This document shows positions 37,701 to 50,208 of a stretch of 64,000 nucleotides of DNA, piece by piece (position 1 is the first letter of the stretch; each line of letters begins with the position of its first letter). Made by a program: the position numbers and the translations under genes. The DNA is taken from the NCBI RefSeq assembly GCF_001638985.1, contig NW_017265138.1:620001-684000 (forward strand), in the 5' to 3' direction. The notes beneath the pieces are model-generated. The model searched no databases. It worked only from the letters and a program-made list of their open reading frames with translations, and was not told the origin of the DNA. The stretch comes from Phycomyces blakesleeanus NRRL 1555(-). Lineage: Eukaryota; Mucoromycota; Mucoromycetes; Mucorales; Phycomycetaceae.

Positions 37701-40700
37701 GTGGTGTTAAAGGTAAGTTAAAAAGAGATCATTTGCAATGAATTATCCGTCAAGTATCTTATTTCTTTTATAATATACTTTTTAGATCTTCTGACTTTAT
37801 TGAAGTTATCTGAAGGCCAGAAGAAGTTTATCTTGAAGAGAATGGACGAACAATACTTGAATACAGAAAAGGAGAACGTTATTGGTAATAAAAATGGTCA
37901 AATGAAAAGGGAAGTTTCCATTAAACTCGCGTATACTTTATATAGATGATGGCCTTATAGACCTGTTTTTATCTGTAACACAGCATTTGCTTGAAAGCTC
38001 TGTTGAATTCAGTCTGGAGACACGGACTCAGCTGGTTAAGGATTACCACACTCGTTGTGTTGCCCTTATGCGTATACGTAGTACATGTAAGTAACAACAT
38101 ATGTTTCTGTTAATATAATCTATAGTTATTGATGTTGAGTTGTTGGTTCTCTAGTCGCTACTTCTAACAAGGAAATGTCAAAGGCCAACTACATGAAACT
38201 CCTTCGAGTTATCTATAGCGTTGCTGCAACACATTCCTTATTTATTCTTCCTTGTGACCCTTCCTTGACGCAATTGGTGTGTCAGATGCAGATAAAAAAG
38301 ACACCCGATGCTCCTCGTACCAGGTATAATTAAGTGTGCTTAATTGAACTGCGAATTATTATACAAAATTATTTAACTTGGCCTACTGTATTTTATTATT
38401 TCTTAGAACATGGGGGGATGTTACGGCAACATTTATCCGTTACAAATGGGAAACCATTGAAGCAATTGTCAATTACGCCACCGAGGTAAAAATAAGGCTT
38501 TAAAAAGATAGGGCTTTAAAAAAAGGAACTACTGGATGTTTAATAATTTTATATTATAACAGGCAGTTAAAACAAAGGCACCTATTTCTGAGAGTCTGTT
38601 CGATGCATCCGATTTATATGAGCAAGCAGTGGAACAATTGGAAAGTGCCAACGAGCTTTGCGCTGAGTCGATTTTAAATGCTTTGAAGCCTTTAGTTGCT
38701 TTTCCCTGGGATAAGAGCGTTGAAATGGTTTGTAGACTGTTTTCAGACTTTTTTAAGCTGACAAGTTATCTAATATTTCGTTATTATTTTTAGCTTGATC
38801 TCTTTGTTGACTATGCCTCTGAAGTATTGAAAGAAAATATTACCCAATCAAAGACTTTCCCACCAATGATGCGTGCTATGATCTCAGCAATATTCCAACC
38901 AGAAATATTGTCTCGTCCAGAGTTAAATGAAGATGGCGGACCAGTGAAAAGGGTAAACAAACACTGAATTACATGCTTGGGGTGTGTATATCTAAAGTTT
39001 TAAAAATTACGATAATATAATAGGCTCTCCACACAATCATTGAAGTTGGCGATATCAAACTTTACTTTGTTACTCAGTGCGCCGAATTGTTGTACAGCTA
39101 CTGGTCTACATACACAGATGCAGCCAACCAATCCATGATCCAATATGCCCCCGAGCTGGTGAGACTTCTATTATTTGGCCCTATGAGAGATAGAGAGGAC
39201 CAGAAGATCGATGCTACCATTGCTGTAAAACTTGAAGGACCCGTTGCAGCCAAGGAAGCTGAAGGGTATGTCTTGAAAACTATTTTGACAAAACCTAGAC
39301 TTATTCTCATACTTTTTTTGGTGGGGATAAATGAAGAACTGTTGAACTTGTTTTTAGCCAGAATGATTACATGGTCCGAGTAATGATGAATGACTTGTTG
39401 CTGCGACTAGACCCAAAAAGCAAGCAACATATTGAGCTTGCCAACAAGATTATGGATTGTTTATTGCAACTTACTTCAGAAGAGAATCTCTTTGCTTTCA
39501 TGTACACTTCCACTATTGAGCACCGTACCAAGGTAAGAATAATACTGTTACAAACTGTTATAAAAACTTGGCTCTAAAATCTTCGGTGCGTTTACCTATA
39601 TCAATTTTAGATTAGAGCAATGTGCTCAGTCATGTTATTGCTTGACTTTGTACAAGAAGACAAGATTGATCAATACCTCGAAAAGATTTTCTTCTTGATG
39701 AAGAAAGAGACCGTTACTTCCGTTCGCTGCTACATGGAGGTAAAGAACTTGATCCCGAACCTTTCAATATCTTGGCTTACTAAGAAAAAACCTTATACAT
39801 ATTAGTGGGCTATGACTCGATTACTTCATAAGTTCCCAACTCGCCTAGAAATGCTTTACACAAAGCTCTCAAACCCCCACACAAAACCTCATAATATTAT
39901 CTCTATTTTAACTGTAACTTTTACTCTTGGGGAGAGCTTACCGGATAAGTATGCAAAGAGTTATTTCGAAAAGGTTAGTTGAGTAAAAAAAAACAATTTG
40001 TTTTCCTGGCTACTTAAAATATATACATATATAGATTTTCCGAGGTTTGGTTCCTTGGTTGGTTACTAGTCATTTTACCATTCGTTTATATGCTTATTGT
40101 GCATGGTCTCGTAACTGGTTGAGCTGCAAGGAAAGGTATATTTTCTATATAGTTTATTTTGCGTCGACTAACTGTTGTTTTAGAAAACTGAACAAGGACA
40201 TTGAAGAGAATGATTACCTGAATTCATTGAACACTTTTTTGACCCAATACTCTGATTGCGTCAAGTTCTATGACAAAATCAAAAGCCAATTCTACCTTAC
40301 AGAGTTTGATCCTATCAAAGACTTCAATATTGAGTTTATTTTCCGACAGTTGATGACAATATTTGACGTTATCGATAACGAGAAGATTGGCTCGGTTCGT
40401 ATAGTTTCTTTTATTTGGCTGGGCATTATTTATATGACCTAATACTTTTTTTTTGGTACTATAGAGATCTTTTACAAAGGTCAATCCTAAACCAGTAGAG
40501 CGTTGTCCGTTCACCAACCCTGAGAGAGTATTTGCATATACCTCGGCAGACCCTGCTGAAATGATTGGAGCTGACGAGCAGAGCATTTCTGAATCTACCA
40601 GTACGGATGAGATCTCCTATCAGAAGAAGATTATGCCTTGGGAAATGATGCTCGAGACAGATGCAGACTTGACAAAAACATTGGTCCAGAAAAAGGTATT

Positions 40701-41505
40701 AATCACAATACTACTGTATATACGTATATATTAAATGTCATATTTGGATAATATTACTTACTTGTATTCTTATGTATACTCTTTTTTTTTTAAAAAAAAA
40801 AAAAGCGACGACGCAATGATCTTATTGTGGTAGCAAGTCTTGTGGATAGAATGCCCAACCTTGCAGGTAAATGTCTGATAATACAAAAAGATTTTTTTTA
40901 GATATTTATATGTATATATATATTAGGATTGTGTCGAACTTGTGAAATTTTTAATGCTTCTCAGCTTGCTGTTTACAGTTTAAAGGTAATAAGTAATATT
41001 TTTTTTGCAAAATAGTATACTTAAAAAATTTGGGAATTTACATAGATCAAAGAAGATCCTATATTTACTGGTATCAGTGTGGCTTCAGAGGTAAATATTT
41101 GACTTGGCTATTTAGTTGAGTTTTTCTTTAAATGTTACTCTCTCTTTTTTCTTAATATAGAAATGGATGCCCATGATTGAAGTCCCTGAAGATGATGTTG
41201 CCAGCTTCTTAAAGTCTAAGAAAGAAGAGGGATATGTATTGTGCGGTCTCGAGCAGACAACTACAAGCGCTACTTTAGGTGAATTTGAATTCCCAGAGAA
41301 ATGTGTTCTCCTTCTTGGCAAGGAAAGACAAGGTGTACCAGCCAACCTTTTGCAGATGCTTGATCAGACTATTGAGATTCCTCAGTACGGAATCACCCGT
41401 TCCCTTAATGTTCACGTTAGTGGAGCAATCTGTATCTATGAATACACCAAACAAATGCAGTGGAGACAACAGGCACCGGCAGCTGTGCTACCAGGATCGC
41501 CTTAA
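34708..41505 (+). CDS. TRM3: tRNA (guanosine-2'-O)-methyltransferase, Trm3/TARBP1 family
   Basis: A gene of about two dozen exons, from ATG 34708 (MDFASAPLQALLMHNASSD) to TAA ending at 41505. Exon 1 is over 1 kb; the rest are 60-530 nt. The long N-terminal part is helical and HEAT/ARM-like, as in Trm3 and TARBP1. The C-terminal SpoU/TrmH domain has motif 1 (MPNLAGLCRTCEIFNASQLA, exons at about 40850-40985), motif 2 (VLLLGKERQGVPANLL) and motif 3 (IEIPQYGITRSLNVHVSGAI). These form the knotted SAM site. In yeast the enzyme methylates G18 in the D-loop of several tRNAs in the cytoplasm. The size and motif order match the eukaryotic family, not the short bacterial TrmH. Confidence 0.9.
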
Positions 41506-42479
41506 TATTCAGATTATTTATTAATAATCTACTTTACAGAATTGATATTTCACCCAATTATTTCTAATAACTCTTCTTAATTTCAAATCATTACAATATA
41601 CGTGACTTTACACCTATTAGCCTTGTAGTACTATTCTTCAAAAATCTGAATAATGTTTATAATTTATAAAAGTATTTAGTATCTTTAAGCAAAACAAAAA
41701 CGGGGGGTGATGAAGATTAATACGAATTTTAAAATTTGTAATACTTGTCTAAATATCACGGGTAAAAATGTCCAGATGTGGAGGGGAATTTATATAAAGG
41801 TTACTATACAGTTTTAAACTTAGGCTACATAGTCTGGAGTAGCTGGCCATGTTGGAGCCAATTCTACCTCCTAATAAAAGGATGAAGCTCGATCTCTTCA
41901 ATATCATTCATTCGCTAATTGTTTTCACCTTTAATCATTTATGACTACTATTGGTATCCAGAGTTTTTACTAAGAAAAAGGTTGGGAATGTCTTTTATGT
42001 TCTGCACCACCAGCCCCAAATATCTTATTGCAAGCACTCGTTCCCTTTAAAAATAATATTGACACTTTCAATTATCGATAAAATCTCATTTCAATAAAAC
42101 AACCTGGAATTCAAACTTCCGTCACCTTATCTTATTGGAATGAGATCCAAATAATATATACGTATATTCTGCTTCTTATTTATTGCTTAATATAGTTTTG
42201 GGATATACTTGGGCTTATTTCCTAATAGTTACTGGATCCCCTGTTGTGCCTACTTGTACAAAAAAGAAAGATTTTTTTCTTGTGTCCTTGAACATAAAGT
42301 GCACAGACCACTTTAGAGTAATCTCTAAGTCGGCGTTATAGAAACTTGTACTCCACTTTAAGAGTTTTTTCTACACCGATCAAAACTAAACCTTTCGTTA
42401 CTCTTTTTACTTCTTTGCTTCTTTGTTTTAATTTACTTCACTTTGCAATATTTGTTTGATTAAATTTATAAACTTCTAC
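41506..42479. other. AT-rich intergenic region after the Trm3-like gene
   Basis: 3' flank of the methyltransferase gene with short ORFs only. No gene supported. Confidence 0.5.
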
Positions 42480-43230
42480 GACTGCCATAGAGCAGTTACA
42501 CAGCCCTACTAAGAAAGAGTATACAGCTGTGTCACTGCTCTGACGTGGGAGGCAAAAAACACCCCTGGCAAAAAAAAGCGCAGTCCCAAACTTTAGTCGC
42601 AGACTGCGGGTATATCAAAATAAAGCCCATTCAACCGACACGGTTTTCTTCTCTTTAGCTTTTTTTATACTCTGGAGACGGGTACCCCCTGATTGCCTGT
42701 AGTTGAGTTTGACGCGCTACCTGTGGGTGATTGGGAGACATTCTTTTTCCATTCTGTGCAGGAAAAAGCGGAAGTGCGTCGTCTCTAGCTTCTTAGTTAA
42801 TTCTTAAAGGCGCAGATCAACATTGTTCTGAATTGTGAATTTAATTGTATAATTTCTGAAACAATGGCGACGAGCAATGTTTAAAAAAAGCTGCCGCCGA
42901 GTTAGCATCATGAAAGTTTATTGAGTGGAGGACGGGGAGGAAGTGGAGTTTACTGCCGACTCTTCATGAAATCCTTGTTCGAAGCTCTCTGGAACTGACG
43001 GTGTTGCTTGGTAGTCGAACACGCTGGACCCTGCTACTTTGTGGTAGGTTTCTCTGGTACGTTCGCAGACCCTTCTCAGTGATGAGATAGGGTAGTTGGG
43101 ATGAACCCGGTTGTTGTCTTACGCCACGGATTAACACCATTCCCACACCTCCTTCGCTACCAAGTCAGGTTTACGTCCTGAGGGAGATTGAGCCGCGTAA
43201 TGCGGGGACAAAGAACTTGGTGTCATGCTT
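42480..43230. other. GC-elevated, hairpin-rich non-coding island (candidate RNA gene)
   Basis: Base composition here is clearly higher in GC than both flanks, yet no ORF over about 60 codons has a sensible translation. A 16-bp arm AGAGCAGTTACACAGC (42489-42504) pairs with GCTGTGTCACTGCTCT (42526-42541) with one mismatch. A second stem CGCAGTC/GACTGCG follows at about 42580-42608. Further short stems include CAGG...CCTG near 43167-43181 and CCGCGTAATGCGG near 43193-43205. A T-rich run at 43228-43241 could end a Pol III transcript in the plus direction. I could not assign a family: it is not 5S, tRNA, U1-U6, SRP or a recognisable RNase P core. Confidence 0.4.
42489..42541. repeat. inverted repeat, 16-bp arms with 21-nt loop
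   Basis: Arms 42489-42504 and 42526-42541 are complementary at 15 of 16 positions. It is followed directly by TGACGTGG, a CRE/E-box-like sequence, so it could be an RNA hairpin or a protein-binding dyad. Confidence 0.85.
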
Positions 43231-44599
43231 TTTATTTTTTTACTCATGTAAAAAAAACATTAAGTGAAATCATATAAAATAAAATAGCTTCTTTATGTAT
43301 ATCTTTAATAAATAAATAAAATCTTCTTTAACTATTATCGTCTTTAAAAAAAAACACGCGTTTAGACTTTTTTTTTTTTACTTAATTGAAGAGGTTAATG
43401 TTGTAATTAGGAAGTCTCATTAATAAGAAAAATTAATCTAGTTCAATAAATCTGAAAAGAAATAAAGAGAAATATAATATAAGATGATAAAAATATTTAT
43501 GTTCTTATTGTTGTGTTGATTACCACGTTTAACTGTACATGCTGTCTTCATCTATAAAATCGAAGGAAAACTCATAATAATTTTTGAGAATGCCGATGCT
43601 ACGAATCGTATATTACTGATTATGGCTAATTCAAATGGAAATTGTAAAAATGTATGTAAATCAGAGGAAGAAAAGGAGAAAAAAGAGAAAAGAAAAGAAA
43701 AAAGAAGAGAAAAAAGAAGAGAAAAAAGAAGAGATAAATAAATACGTGTTTGAGAGAGAGAGGTAAAAAAGGTGCGGTGAATCGAATACACAAGTAATGT
43801 CTATATTGTATTTACACAGACTGTACACAGAAAGTTCAATATGAATGTATTTATGAAACAATAACCATTATCTAAAAACCTTTTTTTTTATATATTGCAG
43901 TCTTTAAAAATAAGCTGACAGACATAGGATATGTTGAATAAGCAAGACATGAATATCATAAAAGACACGTAATAATGAATTTCATGAAAGGAAGTGAGTT
44001 TTAGATGCATTCATACTGATTATTACCACCGATTCATTTATATGGTTTATTTGTAATAAGAATATCTCCACTGATATCACTGAATTGAGTACTGAGTGTA
44101 TTCTCCTAAAGCTTTATATGTATACGTATTTTGATTCATAAACGTAAAATGTAAAACATTGCATTGTAGAAATCTATAGCTAAACAGCTTTACTTCGTTT
44201 CGTATAGTACTTCTCTCCACTACTTATTTTAAGATTTTTCTCAGTGCTCTGGATTGAGGCCATTTAAGGCTGACCTCTTAGTTATATTCCATTTCCATTT
44301 ATTCTTGACAACGAAAAGTATTGAATAGACAATTTACAAATTAATCATAATAAATGTAGCTGCCGTGCATAGAATAATACTTTCAAAATACATGTCTAAA
44401 CGATGAAACCACAATCAGAATACATTGAGCAATCCAACGGAAAAAAAATTAAATGATAAAAGGTATTTATTGTTTGGAATATACAGCATCTCTTTACTAT
44501 ATATTAATAAAGGATGATTAATTATTAAAGATGTAAGATATATAATACATGGGATCAAGTAATCCTATTGGATGAAATAAAAATCGCAATGCTCTAAAT
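43231..44599. other. AT-rich intergenic region with purine tract
   Basis: 3' side of the OPT transporter gene. Apart from a 72-nt purine-only stretch (43663-43734) there is no gene or RNA that I can support. Confidence 0.5.
43663..43734 (+). repeat. 72-nt pure purine tract with 12-nt tandem units
   Basis: Only A and G across 72 nt. It ends in three exact copies of AAAAAAGAAGAG (43698-43733). Such homopurine mirror-like tracts can form triplex DNA. Confidence 0.95.
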
Positions 44600-47150
44600 T
44601 TAAGCATATACGTCTACACCAGCCCAATTGACTGTTGCAAGTGGGCATTGATCAACTGATGAAGAGTTGTTTCCCCACCATTGAGGGAATTTGATATCAG
44701 AGTATTGGAAAGCAAAGAAGATGACAATCGCACAAATTGCAACACCAGAATCAAGTGCAGCAGAAAGAACGTAGTTATACTTCTTCCACCACGCAGACCA
44801 CCGACGCTTAATAAAGAAATTAAAAACGAAGCCAATAGTAGCCCAGGTCGGTGTTACAGCGGTAGGAGCAGGAGGGAAAGGTGTGGGACCGAGCATAAAA
44901 ACAGGGATACTGACATGGCGAACCCATGAATCAGGATATCTGCGGGTCAGGAACCAAAATGGAATAGGTAGGAGAAACCCACCGAGCAAGAAGTAAGGCA
45001 AAGGATTATAGAGTGTTCCAGATTCAAAGAATTTGTTCGGGCCAATCAGACCCCAGATTACAGAAGATGCTCCAAAAAGACCAGCATTAGGACATGTCCA
45101 AGGATATCCAGCATTCGTACAGATATCAGGAATTGTATCCATCAGATAGTTCATAGTACTCAATGAGACAAAAGAAGCAATAATAGTTCCAACAATCTGG
45201 AAGGTAAAGAGTTCACGAGGAGGAATTTTCATGTAATGACTATATATTAAAGATTAGTAAATACTTTGCATTCTAAATGATAAACTAAGCACAAGAAAAC
45301 CCTTACCCTAGTTTAAGATCCTGAGAGAATAAAAGAGCTTGACGAACAGTAATATAGCCATAGGTCTTAAACATCATGTTTCCAATTGGGTGTCCAGGAC
45401 GAATTACACCAAATACCCATTCAGTGATCATGGAAATGGTAGGAGACTGAGAAGTAATGGCAGTGACGATACCAATTGGAATTAGCCAAACAAAAGCCAA
45501 AACAACGGCAATGATCAGAGCCCACCAGGGCATATCGGATGGCCAGACAGTTATGGTAGCAAAGCTGACACCAAGAGAGATCACGAACAAGAGAGCATAC
45601 CACCAGTCAGGAACCTCTTTGTAGCGATCCATAAGGCGGGCGTGGATATCATCGGAATCTTGACGAGCACTCTTAAAGCGCTCCCAGACATCTTTTCCGT
45701 TATACAGGATAGTGTGGGATATAATTGCACCCAATGCTGCCAGACCTTGGCCGTAGCAAATAGCAAAAAATCCAGTGATTCTGATGGGCGAATACTCAGC
45801 ATAGGCAGTTTCGTTGAGGTATTGCTCGGGTGTGAGGACACGAGCTCGGTCAAATACCTCGCCGTAAATGTCGTATTGGCGGGTGTTATAAAAGGGAAAC
45901 TTCTTGCTCTCGAATGAATCGGTGTAGTAGACTATGGGAACGAGGAACCAGATGAAAAAGATGAACCCTGCTAGCATGTTGGCTTGGACAACCCAAGGAA
46001 TAGCAAGAGGACTTGGGTACCAAGCTGCCAATGTACTCCAGTCTAGGGTAAAACTGCCGATACCAAGGCCATTAAGACCGCTGCCAATCTGGGACACAAG
46101 AATGGAATCTTTTTTTATCCAGCTGACAAATTTTAATATATATATATTAGATTTCTGATAGTTCTTTTCTGTATATGAAATCAATTTCGGCGAGTTCTTA
46201 CCAAATCCAAGAGATACTTGTGAGGACAGGTATAATATAACCAGGGAAGAAATACCACGCAAAAGATGCGATGAATGCAATCACAAAGAACTTGTTACGA
46301 GACAAACTCAGTCCTGGAGTTACAGCCTCAGCATCAGCCACTTCCCTGGGAACCTTTTTGTGAAGCGTGTGAAATAAAGTAGCATTGACAAGATTGATTG
46401 GCCTACAATTATTTTTGTAATTAAAAAAAAGTTTTATATTTTGGAGATCGAAAAGCTTACCAAACCATCGAGGCAGGTCGTACAAGGAAACGCCGCAAAA
46501 CACCAGCAAACCCAAAGCCAAGAATACTAGTGGTGAGAACAAGTAAGATTCCTCCGCCATATCCCCAAGACTGGTTGTAATAAAGCTTCTGGACAACGAT
46601 GATATCAATTGCATCGAAAGAAGTTGCAGCAGCATTAGCCATAGCTGTAATAAGTACATGTTCCTTGACACTAAATGGGCCAGGGTTCAAAGAAAATTGG
46701 AATCGACCAGAGCCAAATGTGCGTGTAGGTAAGATTTTTTCGAATAAGCGGCCCGCAGGAAAGGCCAGTAGCTGGACAACAATTACTTTGATTGTCAGTG
46801 GATTTGCACGGAACCAGAAAAACTATTAAAAAAATTGTAAGTTGATCTGATTTATTTTCCTCTAATAAACAATACAAAAAAAACATAACCTAATCTGAAT
46901 TTTTCTAGTATATGAGACGTACCTGATTTGTGAATGAAATCGCAGCTGAAAAACAAACTCCCCAAAACCATGCTCTAAAAGTGCCTGTAGGGAGCGATGT
47001 ATCGTCTGTAGGTGGGACACTTGCACGGACTTCTTCTATGGGCGAATCTTCATATTCTGGTTCGCTAATCGCAATGTCTTTTTTAATTGAAGCGTTTGAA
47101 GAAATGTCGCTTTCTTGGAAAGTGGGAGACCGCTTCTTCTCCACAGACAT
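44600..47150 (-). CDS. OPT family oligopeptide transporter
   Basis: Starts at 47150 (MSVEKKRSPTFQESD) with a charged cytosolic N-terminus. Introns lie near 46920-46825, 46460-46405, 46200-46125 and 45305-45235. Conserved OPT blocks are SLNPGPFSVKEHVLITAMAN (the SLNPGPF/KEH motif), FFPGYIIPVLTSISW, GSGLNGLGIGSFTLDW, GQGLAALGAIISHTILY and CPNAGLFGASSVIWGLIGP. It has well over ten hydrophobic segments and ends GVDVYA then TAA. The family imports tetra- and pentapeptides, glutathione or metal chelates by proton symport at the plasma membrane; which substrate applies here cannot be read from sequence. Its promoter carries a CCAAT dyad at 47717-47733. Confidence 0.93.
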
Positions 47151-48324
47151 CAGGACAATTAGAAGCTGTAAAGCTAAGTAGCTAGATCAAGAAATTGATA
47201 TGAAATAAAGTACCCTGAAAACCATTGCCTATTTAAATATAAAATTATTTAAGCGACCCTTTCGCTAATCCAAAAAAAAAGAAGAAACTTTTTGAGCTTT
47301 GGGTTTCAAACAGATGAGTTTGTAGAATATTATTTACCCAATAGAATCTGTGTCTGGTGAAGGGATGTCGAGCACGCCATTCCTTATAAATCATACAAGG
47401 GTTTTTTCTACGAAAAAAAAAGAGAGAGTTTGTTAAGTTGAACTACTTTCAATTCTTTCATTTTGTTATCAAGAAAAAGTTGCTTAATTTAGACTTCGGA
47501 TGATTTATAACCTCCTGTAGGAATATCATCTGTCTCAGATCTCGTACACGATTTCAAGGTAATAAATTATCTGGTTTACTCGTTGGCTTAACAACACAAA
47601 ATCCGTATTTTCGGTTAAGCTTCCGTAGATTTGTAACTAGGGAACTGTTTTCTGTTTTATTTTTATGATTTACTTTTTAAGATATTTTATTGGGTATAAC
47701 CTCAATCACGTCATTTCCATTGGCTGCCAATGGCTCTGTCTTTATAATAATAAATCCACCATTTATTTGTAACTTGGTATGCAGGATGAGGGAACTTTTC
47801 AGTAAGAGTCGTATGTCTGAAGGGATGATGCCATCTTGCAATAACAAGACAACATTATGATTTATATTACACGAAAAATACTGTATATAACTAGACTATT
47901 TTACTTATATATGTATATAGTAGTTAAGATGGCCAAAGGCGTCAACCTGTATAATCTGACGTGCTTATATTAAAGTCTACCGCTTTAGTTTTCAAAGATC
48001 TAATAAATGTCAACAAGTGAATTTAATAAATATAAATTGTATTTATTTATTTATTTAGCTATTTATTTGTTTGCTGGTATTGTGAAAAGAGGGATGGCAG
48101 AACTTTTAATAGTAAAAAAAGTATATGAGATTGGATACAATGAATAATAATCAAAGATAAAGAAGTAAAATAGAAAGAGGCAATGTGTTGACAACAATGG
48201 TTATAAAGCAAAACAAAACGAAAAGCAAAAAAAAAAGCAAAAAGCAAAAGAAAAGAAAAGAAGTGAATGATTATTCTTTCAGAGAAAAAAGAAGATACCC
48301 TCAAAGCTGATTATTATTATTATT
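47151..48324. promoter_or_regulatory. upstream region of the OPT gene and 3' flank of the homeodomain gene
   Basis: A 1.17-kb spacer without ORFs of note. It contains the dyad CCATTGG-CTG-CCAATGG (47717-47733) and a TCACGTCA element just before it (47706-47713). Confidence 0.5.
47717..47733. promoter_or_regulatory. perfect CCAAT dyad upstream of the OPT gene
   Basis: CCATTGG and CCAATGG arms are separated by three bases, giving two oppositely oriented CCAAT boxes, about 570 bp upstream of the OPT start codon. CCAAT boxes are bound by the HAP/NF-Y complex in fungi. Binding is inferred. Confidence 0.5.
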
Positions 48325-50208
48325 TTAATCTTCGAGTTGTTCGTTATCGTTAACTTCTGGTCCTAAACCGTGTATCTTACGCCAGCGTAGGAAGTCATCA
48401 TAAGTTTTAACCCTACCACCGCTCATACGTACGGTTTGTTTGAAGACTTTAAGCGAAGTCTGGAATCGACGTTTGTGATTCGAAAACCAGTAAGTGATAT
48501 TACGTGGTTTGAGGCCTGTTTGTTCTTGAACCTGTCGCCGCTGGTCCTTTGTTAATTTTTCGCGCTTGCTGTAAATACTAAAGAAGACCGACTTGAGATA
48601 ATGAGTAGTAGTAACATCATAAGAAGTGGCTGTTCGGCGTGTGGTCGAAAGACATTTTTCGGCATTATTAATTTTAGAAATTCTCGCTTTCTTGGATGCT
48701 ATTCCACCTGAAGGGGGCACGGGAAAATGTGCCGAAGAGGAAGAAGATGAGGAAGAGTTGGAAATGTCTTGAATAGATATAGACTTTTCATTCATTTTGT
48801 TACAGATTGAACGCTTTTTCATAGACATCTCTCGGTCTGTATCGTCATCAATATAGTCAGGATCGTCGACATCATCACTACCGTCATCATAGTCACTTTC
48901 TTTGCCATCGTCTTCATGGATATCATCGTTTTCATCTAAGTCTTGGTCGCCTTCAGATATGGCTGCAGTTTCTCCCTCTTGATGACACCAAATGTTGCCA
49001 GGGGTTGTAGGACAGGACCAGAATGCTGAAGCTTCACTTGGATAAACTGAAGGAGTCTGGGGAAGTGACCAGATCCCAGATGGTTGAATATAGGTCTTCA
49101 TTGGGGCAACAGTAGCTTCAGAAGAAAGAGGGGTATTTTGTAAATGAGGGTGTGAATGAGGTCCTTGTTTGGGAGCAGAAGAAGAGTCTTCCGAACAAGT
49201 TGTCTCAGGAGATTCAACAAAAGGGCTTTCGTTGACATTGTACTGGTAATTTAAGGGTGAATGAGAATCCATCAGAGCCTGTATTGTGCCCATTGAATTA
49301 AAAGTGACATCCGACAATTGGTTAGTAGACGTTGTCTGACAGGTCTCTGGCCAGTAAATATTGTTGGAACAAATCTGAGGCTGAAAGAGACCTGGCGAGA
49401 AAAAAACGATATTGTCGGTCATGGGCGGAGCACTGGTGCTCTTGACTTGAGCATTGGCCATCACTATAGTTTGCTGCAATGGAATCTGGGAAGATCCCGA
49501 GACACAAGGTACCACCGGACCTTGGTTGCAACTCAAGAGACCTGGTCCGAGCTGAGACAAGTTTTGTTGAGTTGTTGGATCTGTTGCTAAGTGGGACTGA
49601 GTATTAAGCTGTTTATTTGAAAGTGCATTGAGAGAATTTGACTCAATAACAATACGTTCATTTTCGACACTCTGGAGTAGTTGATGCATAGCTTCGATAC
49701 GTTCCTTGATGCTGAAAAAGGCCAAAAGCATGTGGTGCCCTTGAGATTCTGCTAGATTCTGATTAGCCTTGGTGGTGATGGGCGGGATAAATGTGGATCT
49801 TGGGATCTTGCTGAGGTGAACAACCACTAGCTCCAACCACCTAATGACAATTGGGCGATATTTTGCTTCTTTGGCAAGTACAGTCTGGTATTGGAAGTCC
49901 AGCCAGAGACGAGCAAAGGTAGGAAAATAAGGATGGAAGAGAAAGTCGTAAAGATCAGGAAAGTGCTCGAGTATTTGAGCAAGTGGGACAGCTGCGCGGG
50001 TACACGAGTTATCCTGTTCCCCCCCGTTGATTAGACTTGTGGAGGCCAAGGTTTCGGCATGGAAATTAAGCAGGTCGGGTTCTTCTTTTACATTTGGCCA
50101 CGAGAGAACAGGCGGTCCATGAGACTCAATTGCAAATGAACCTGAACAAGCCATCGTATGATTCAGATATGCTTCGATCTGAGCGTTCTCAAAAGCAGTG
50201 GACTGCAT
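48325..50208 (-). CDS. homeodomain transcription factor
   Basis: A single-exon ORF of 627 residues from ATG 50208 (MQSTAFENAQIEAYLNH). The open frame extends upstream, but those residues look like untranslated leader. The N-terminal half has a helical block (LEHFPDLYDFLFHPYFPTF, WLELVVVHLSKIPRS). The middle is Ser/Pro/Gln/Thr-rich, followed by a long Asp/Glu stretch (about 48960-48830). The homeodomain is near the C-terminus (about 48620-48440): YSKREKLTKDQRRQVQEQTG, then helix 3 with ITYWFSNHKRRFQ containing the WFxNxKRR DNA-contact motif. No ortholog is assigned; similar proteins in fungi regulate development and stress. It could also be described as a TALE-unlike, typical-length homeobox. 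Confidence 0.85.
   Translation of the reverse strand: MQSTAFENAQIEAYLNHTMACSGSFAIESHGPPVLSWPNVKEEPDLLNFHAETLASTSLINGGEQDNSCTRAAVPLAQILEHFPDLYDFLFHPYFPTFARLWLDFQYQTVLAKEAKYRPIVIRWLELVVVHLSKIPRSTFIPPITTKANQNLAESQGHHMLLAFFSIKERIEAMHQLLQSVENERIVIESNSLNALSNKQLNTQSHLATDPTTQQNLSQLGPGLLSCNQGPVVPCVSGSSQIPLQQTIVMANAQVKSTSAPPMTDNIVFFSPGLFQPQICSNNIYWPETCQTTSTNQLSDVTFNSMGTIQALMDSHSPLNYQYNVNESPFVESPETTCSEDSSSAPKQGPHSHPHLQNTPLSSEATVAPMKTYIQPSGIWSLPQTPSVYPSEASAFWSCPTTPGNIWCHQEGETAAISEGDQDLDENDDIHEDDGKESDYDDGSDDVDDPDYIDDDTDREMSMKKRSICNKMNEKSISIQDISNSSSSSSSSAHFPVPPSGGIASKKARISKINNAEKCLSTTRRTATSYDVTTTHYLKSVFFSIYSKREKLTKDQRRQVQEQTGLKPRNITYWFSNHKRRFQTSLKVFKQTVRMSGGRVKTYDDFLRWRKIHGLGPEVNDNEQLED

Noticed and set aside
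42964..43146. 60-codon ORF in the GC-elevated island
   Set aside because: The translation is Arg/Ser-rich with no family resemblance and fits a shadow of structured non-coding sequence.
42960..43230. Island read as C/D snoRNA (GTGATGA at 43079 and CTGA at 43177)
   Set aside because: No convincing terminal stem brackets the two boxes and the island is much longer than such RNAs.
43240..44599. Gene in the purine-rich region (ORFs 43552-43861)
   Set aside because: Translations are Phe/Ser/Leu homopolymer readings of the purine tract complement.
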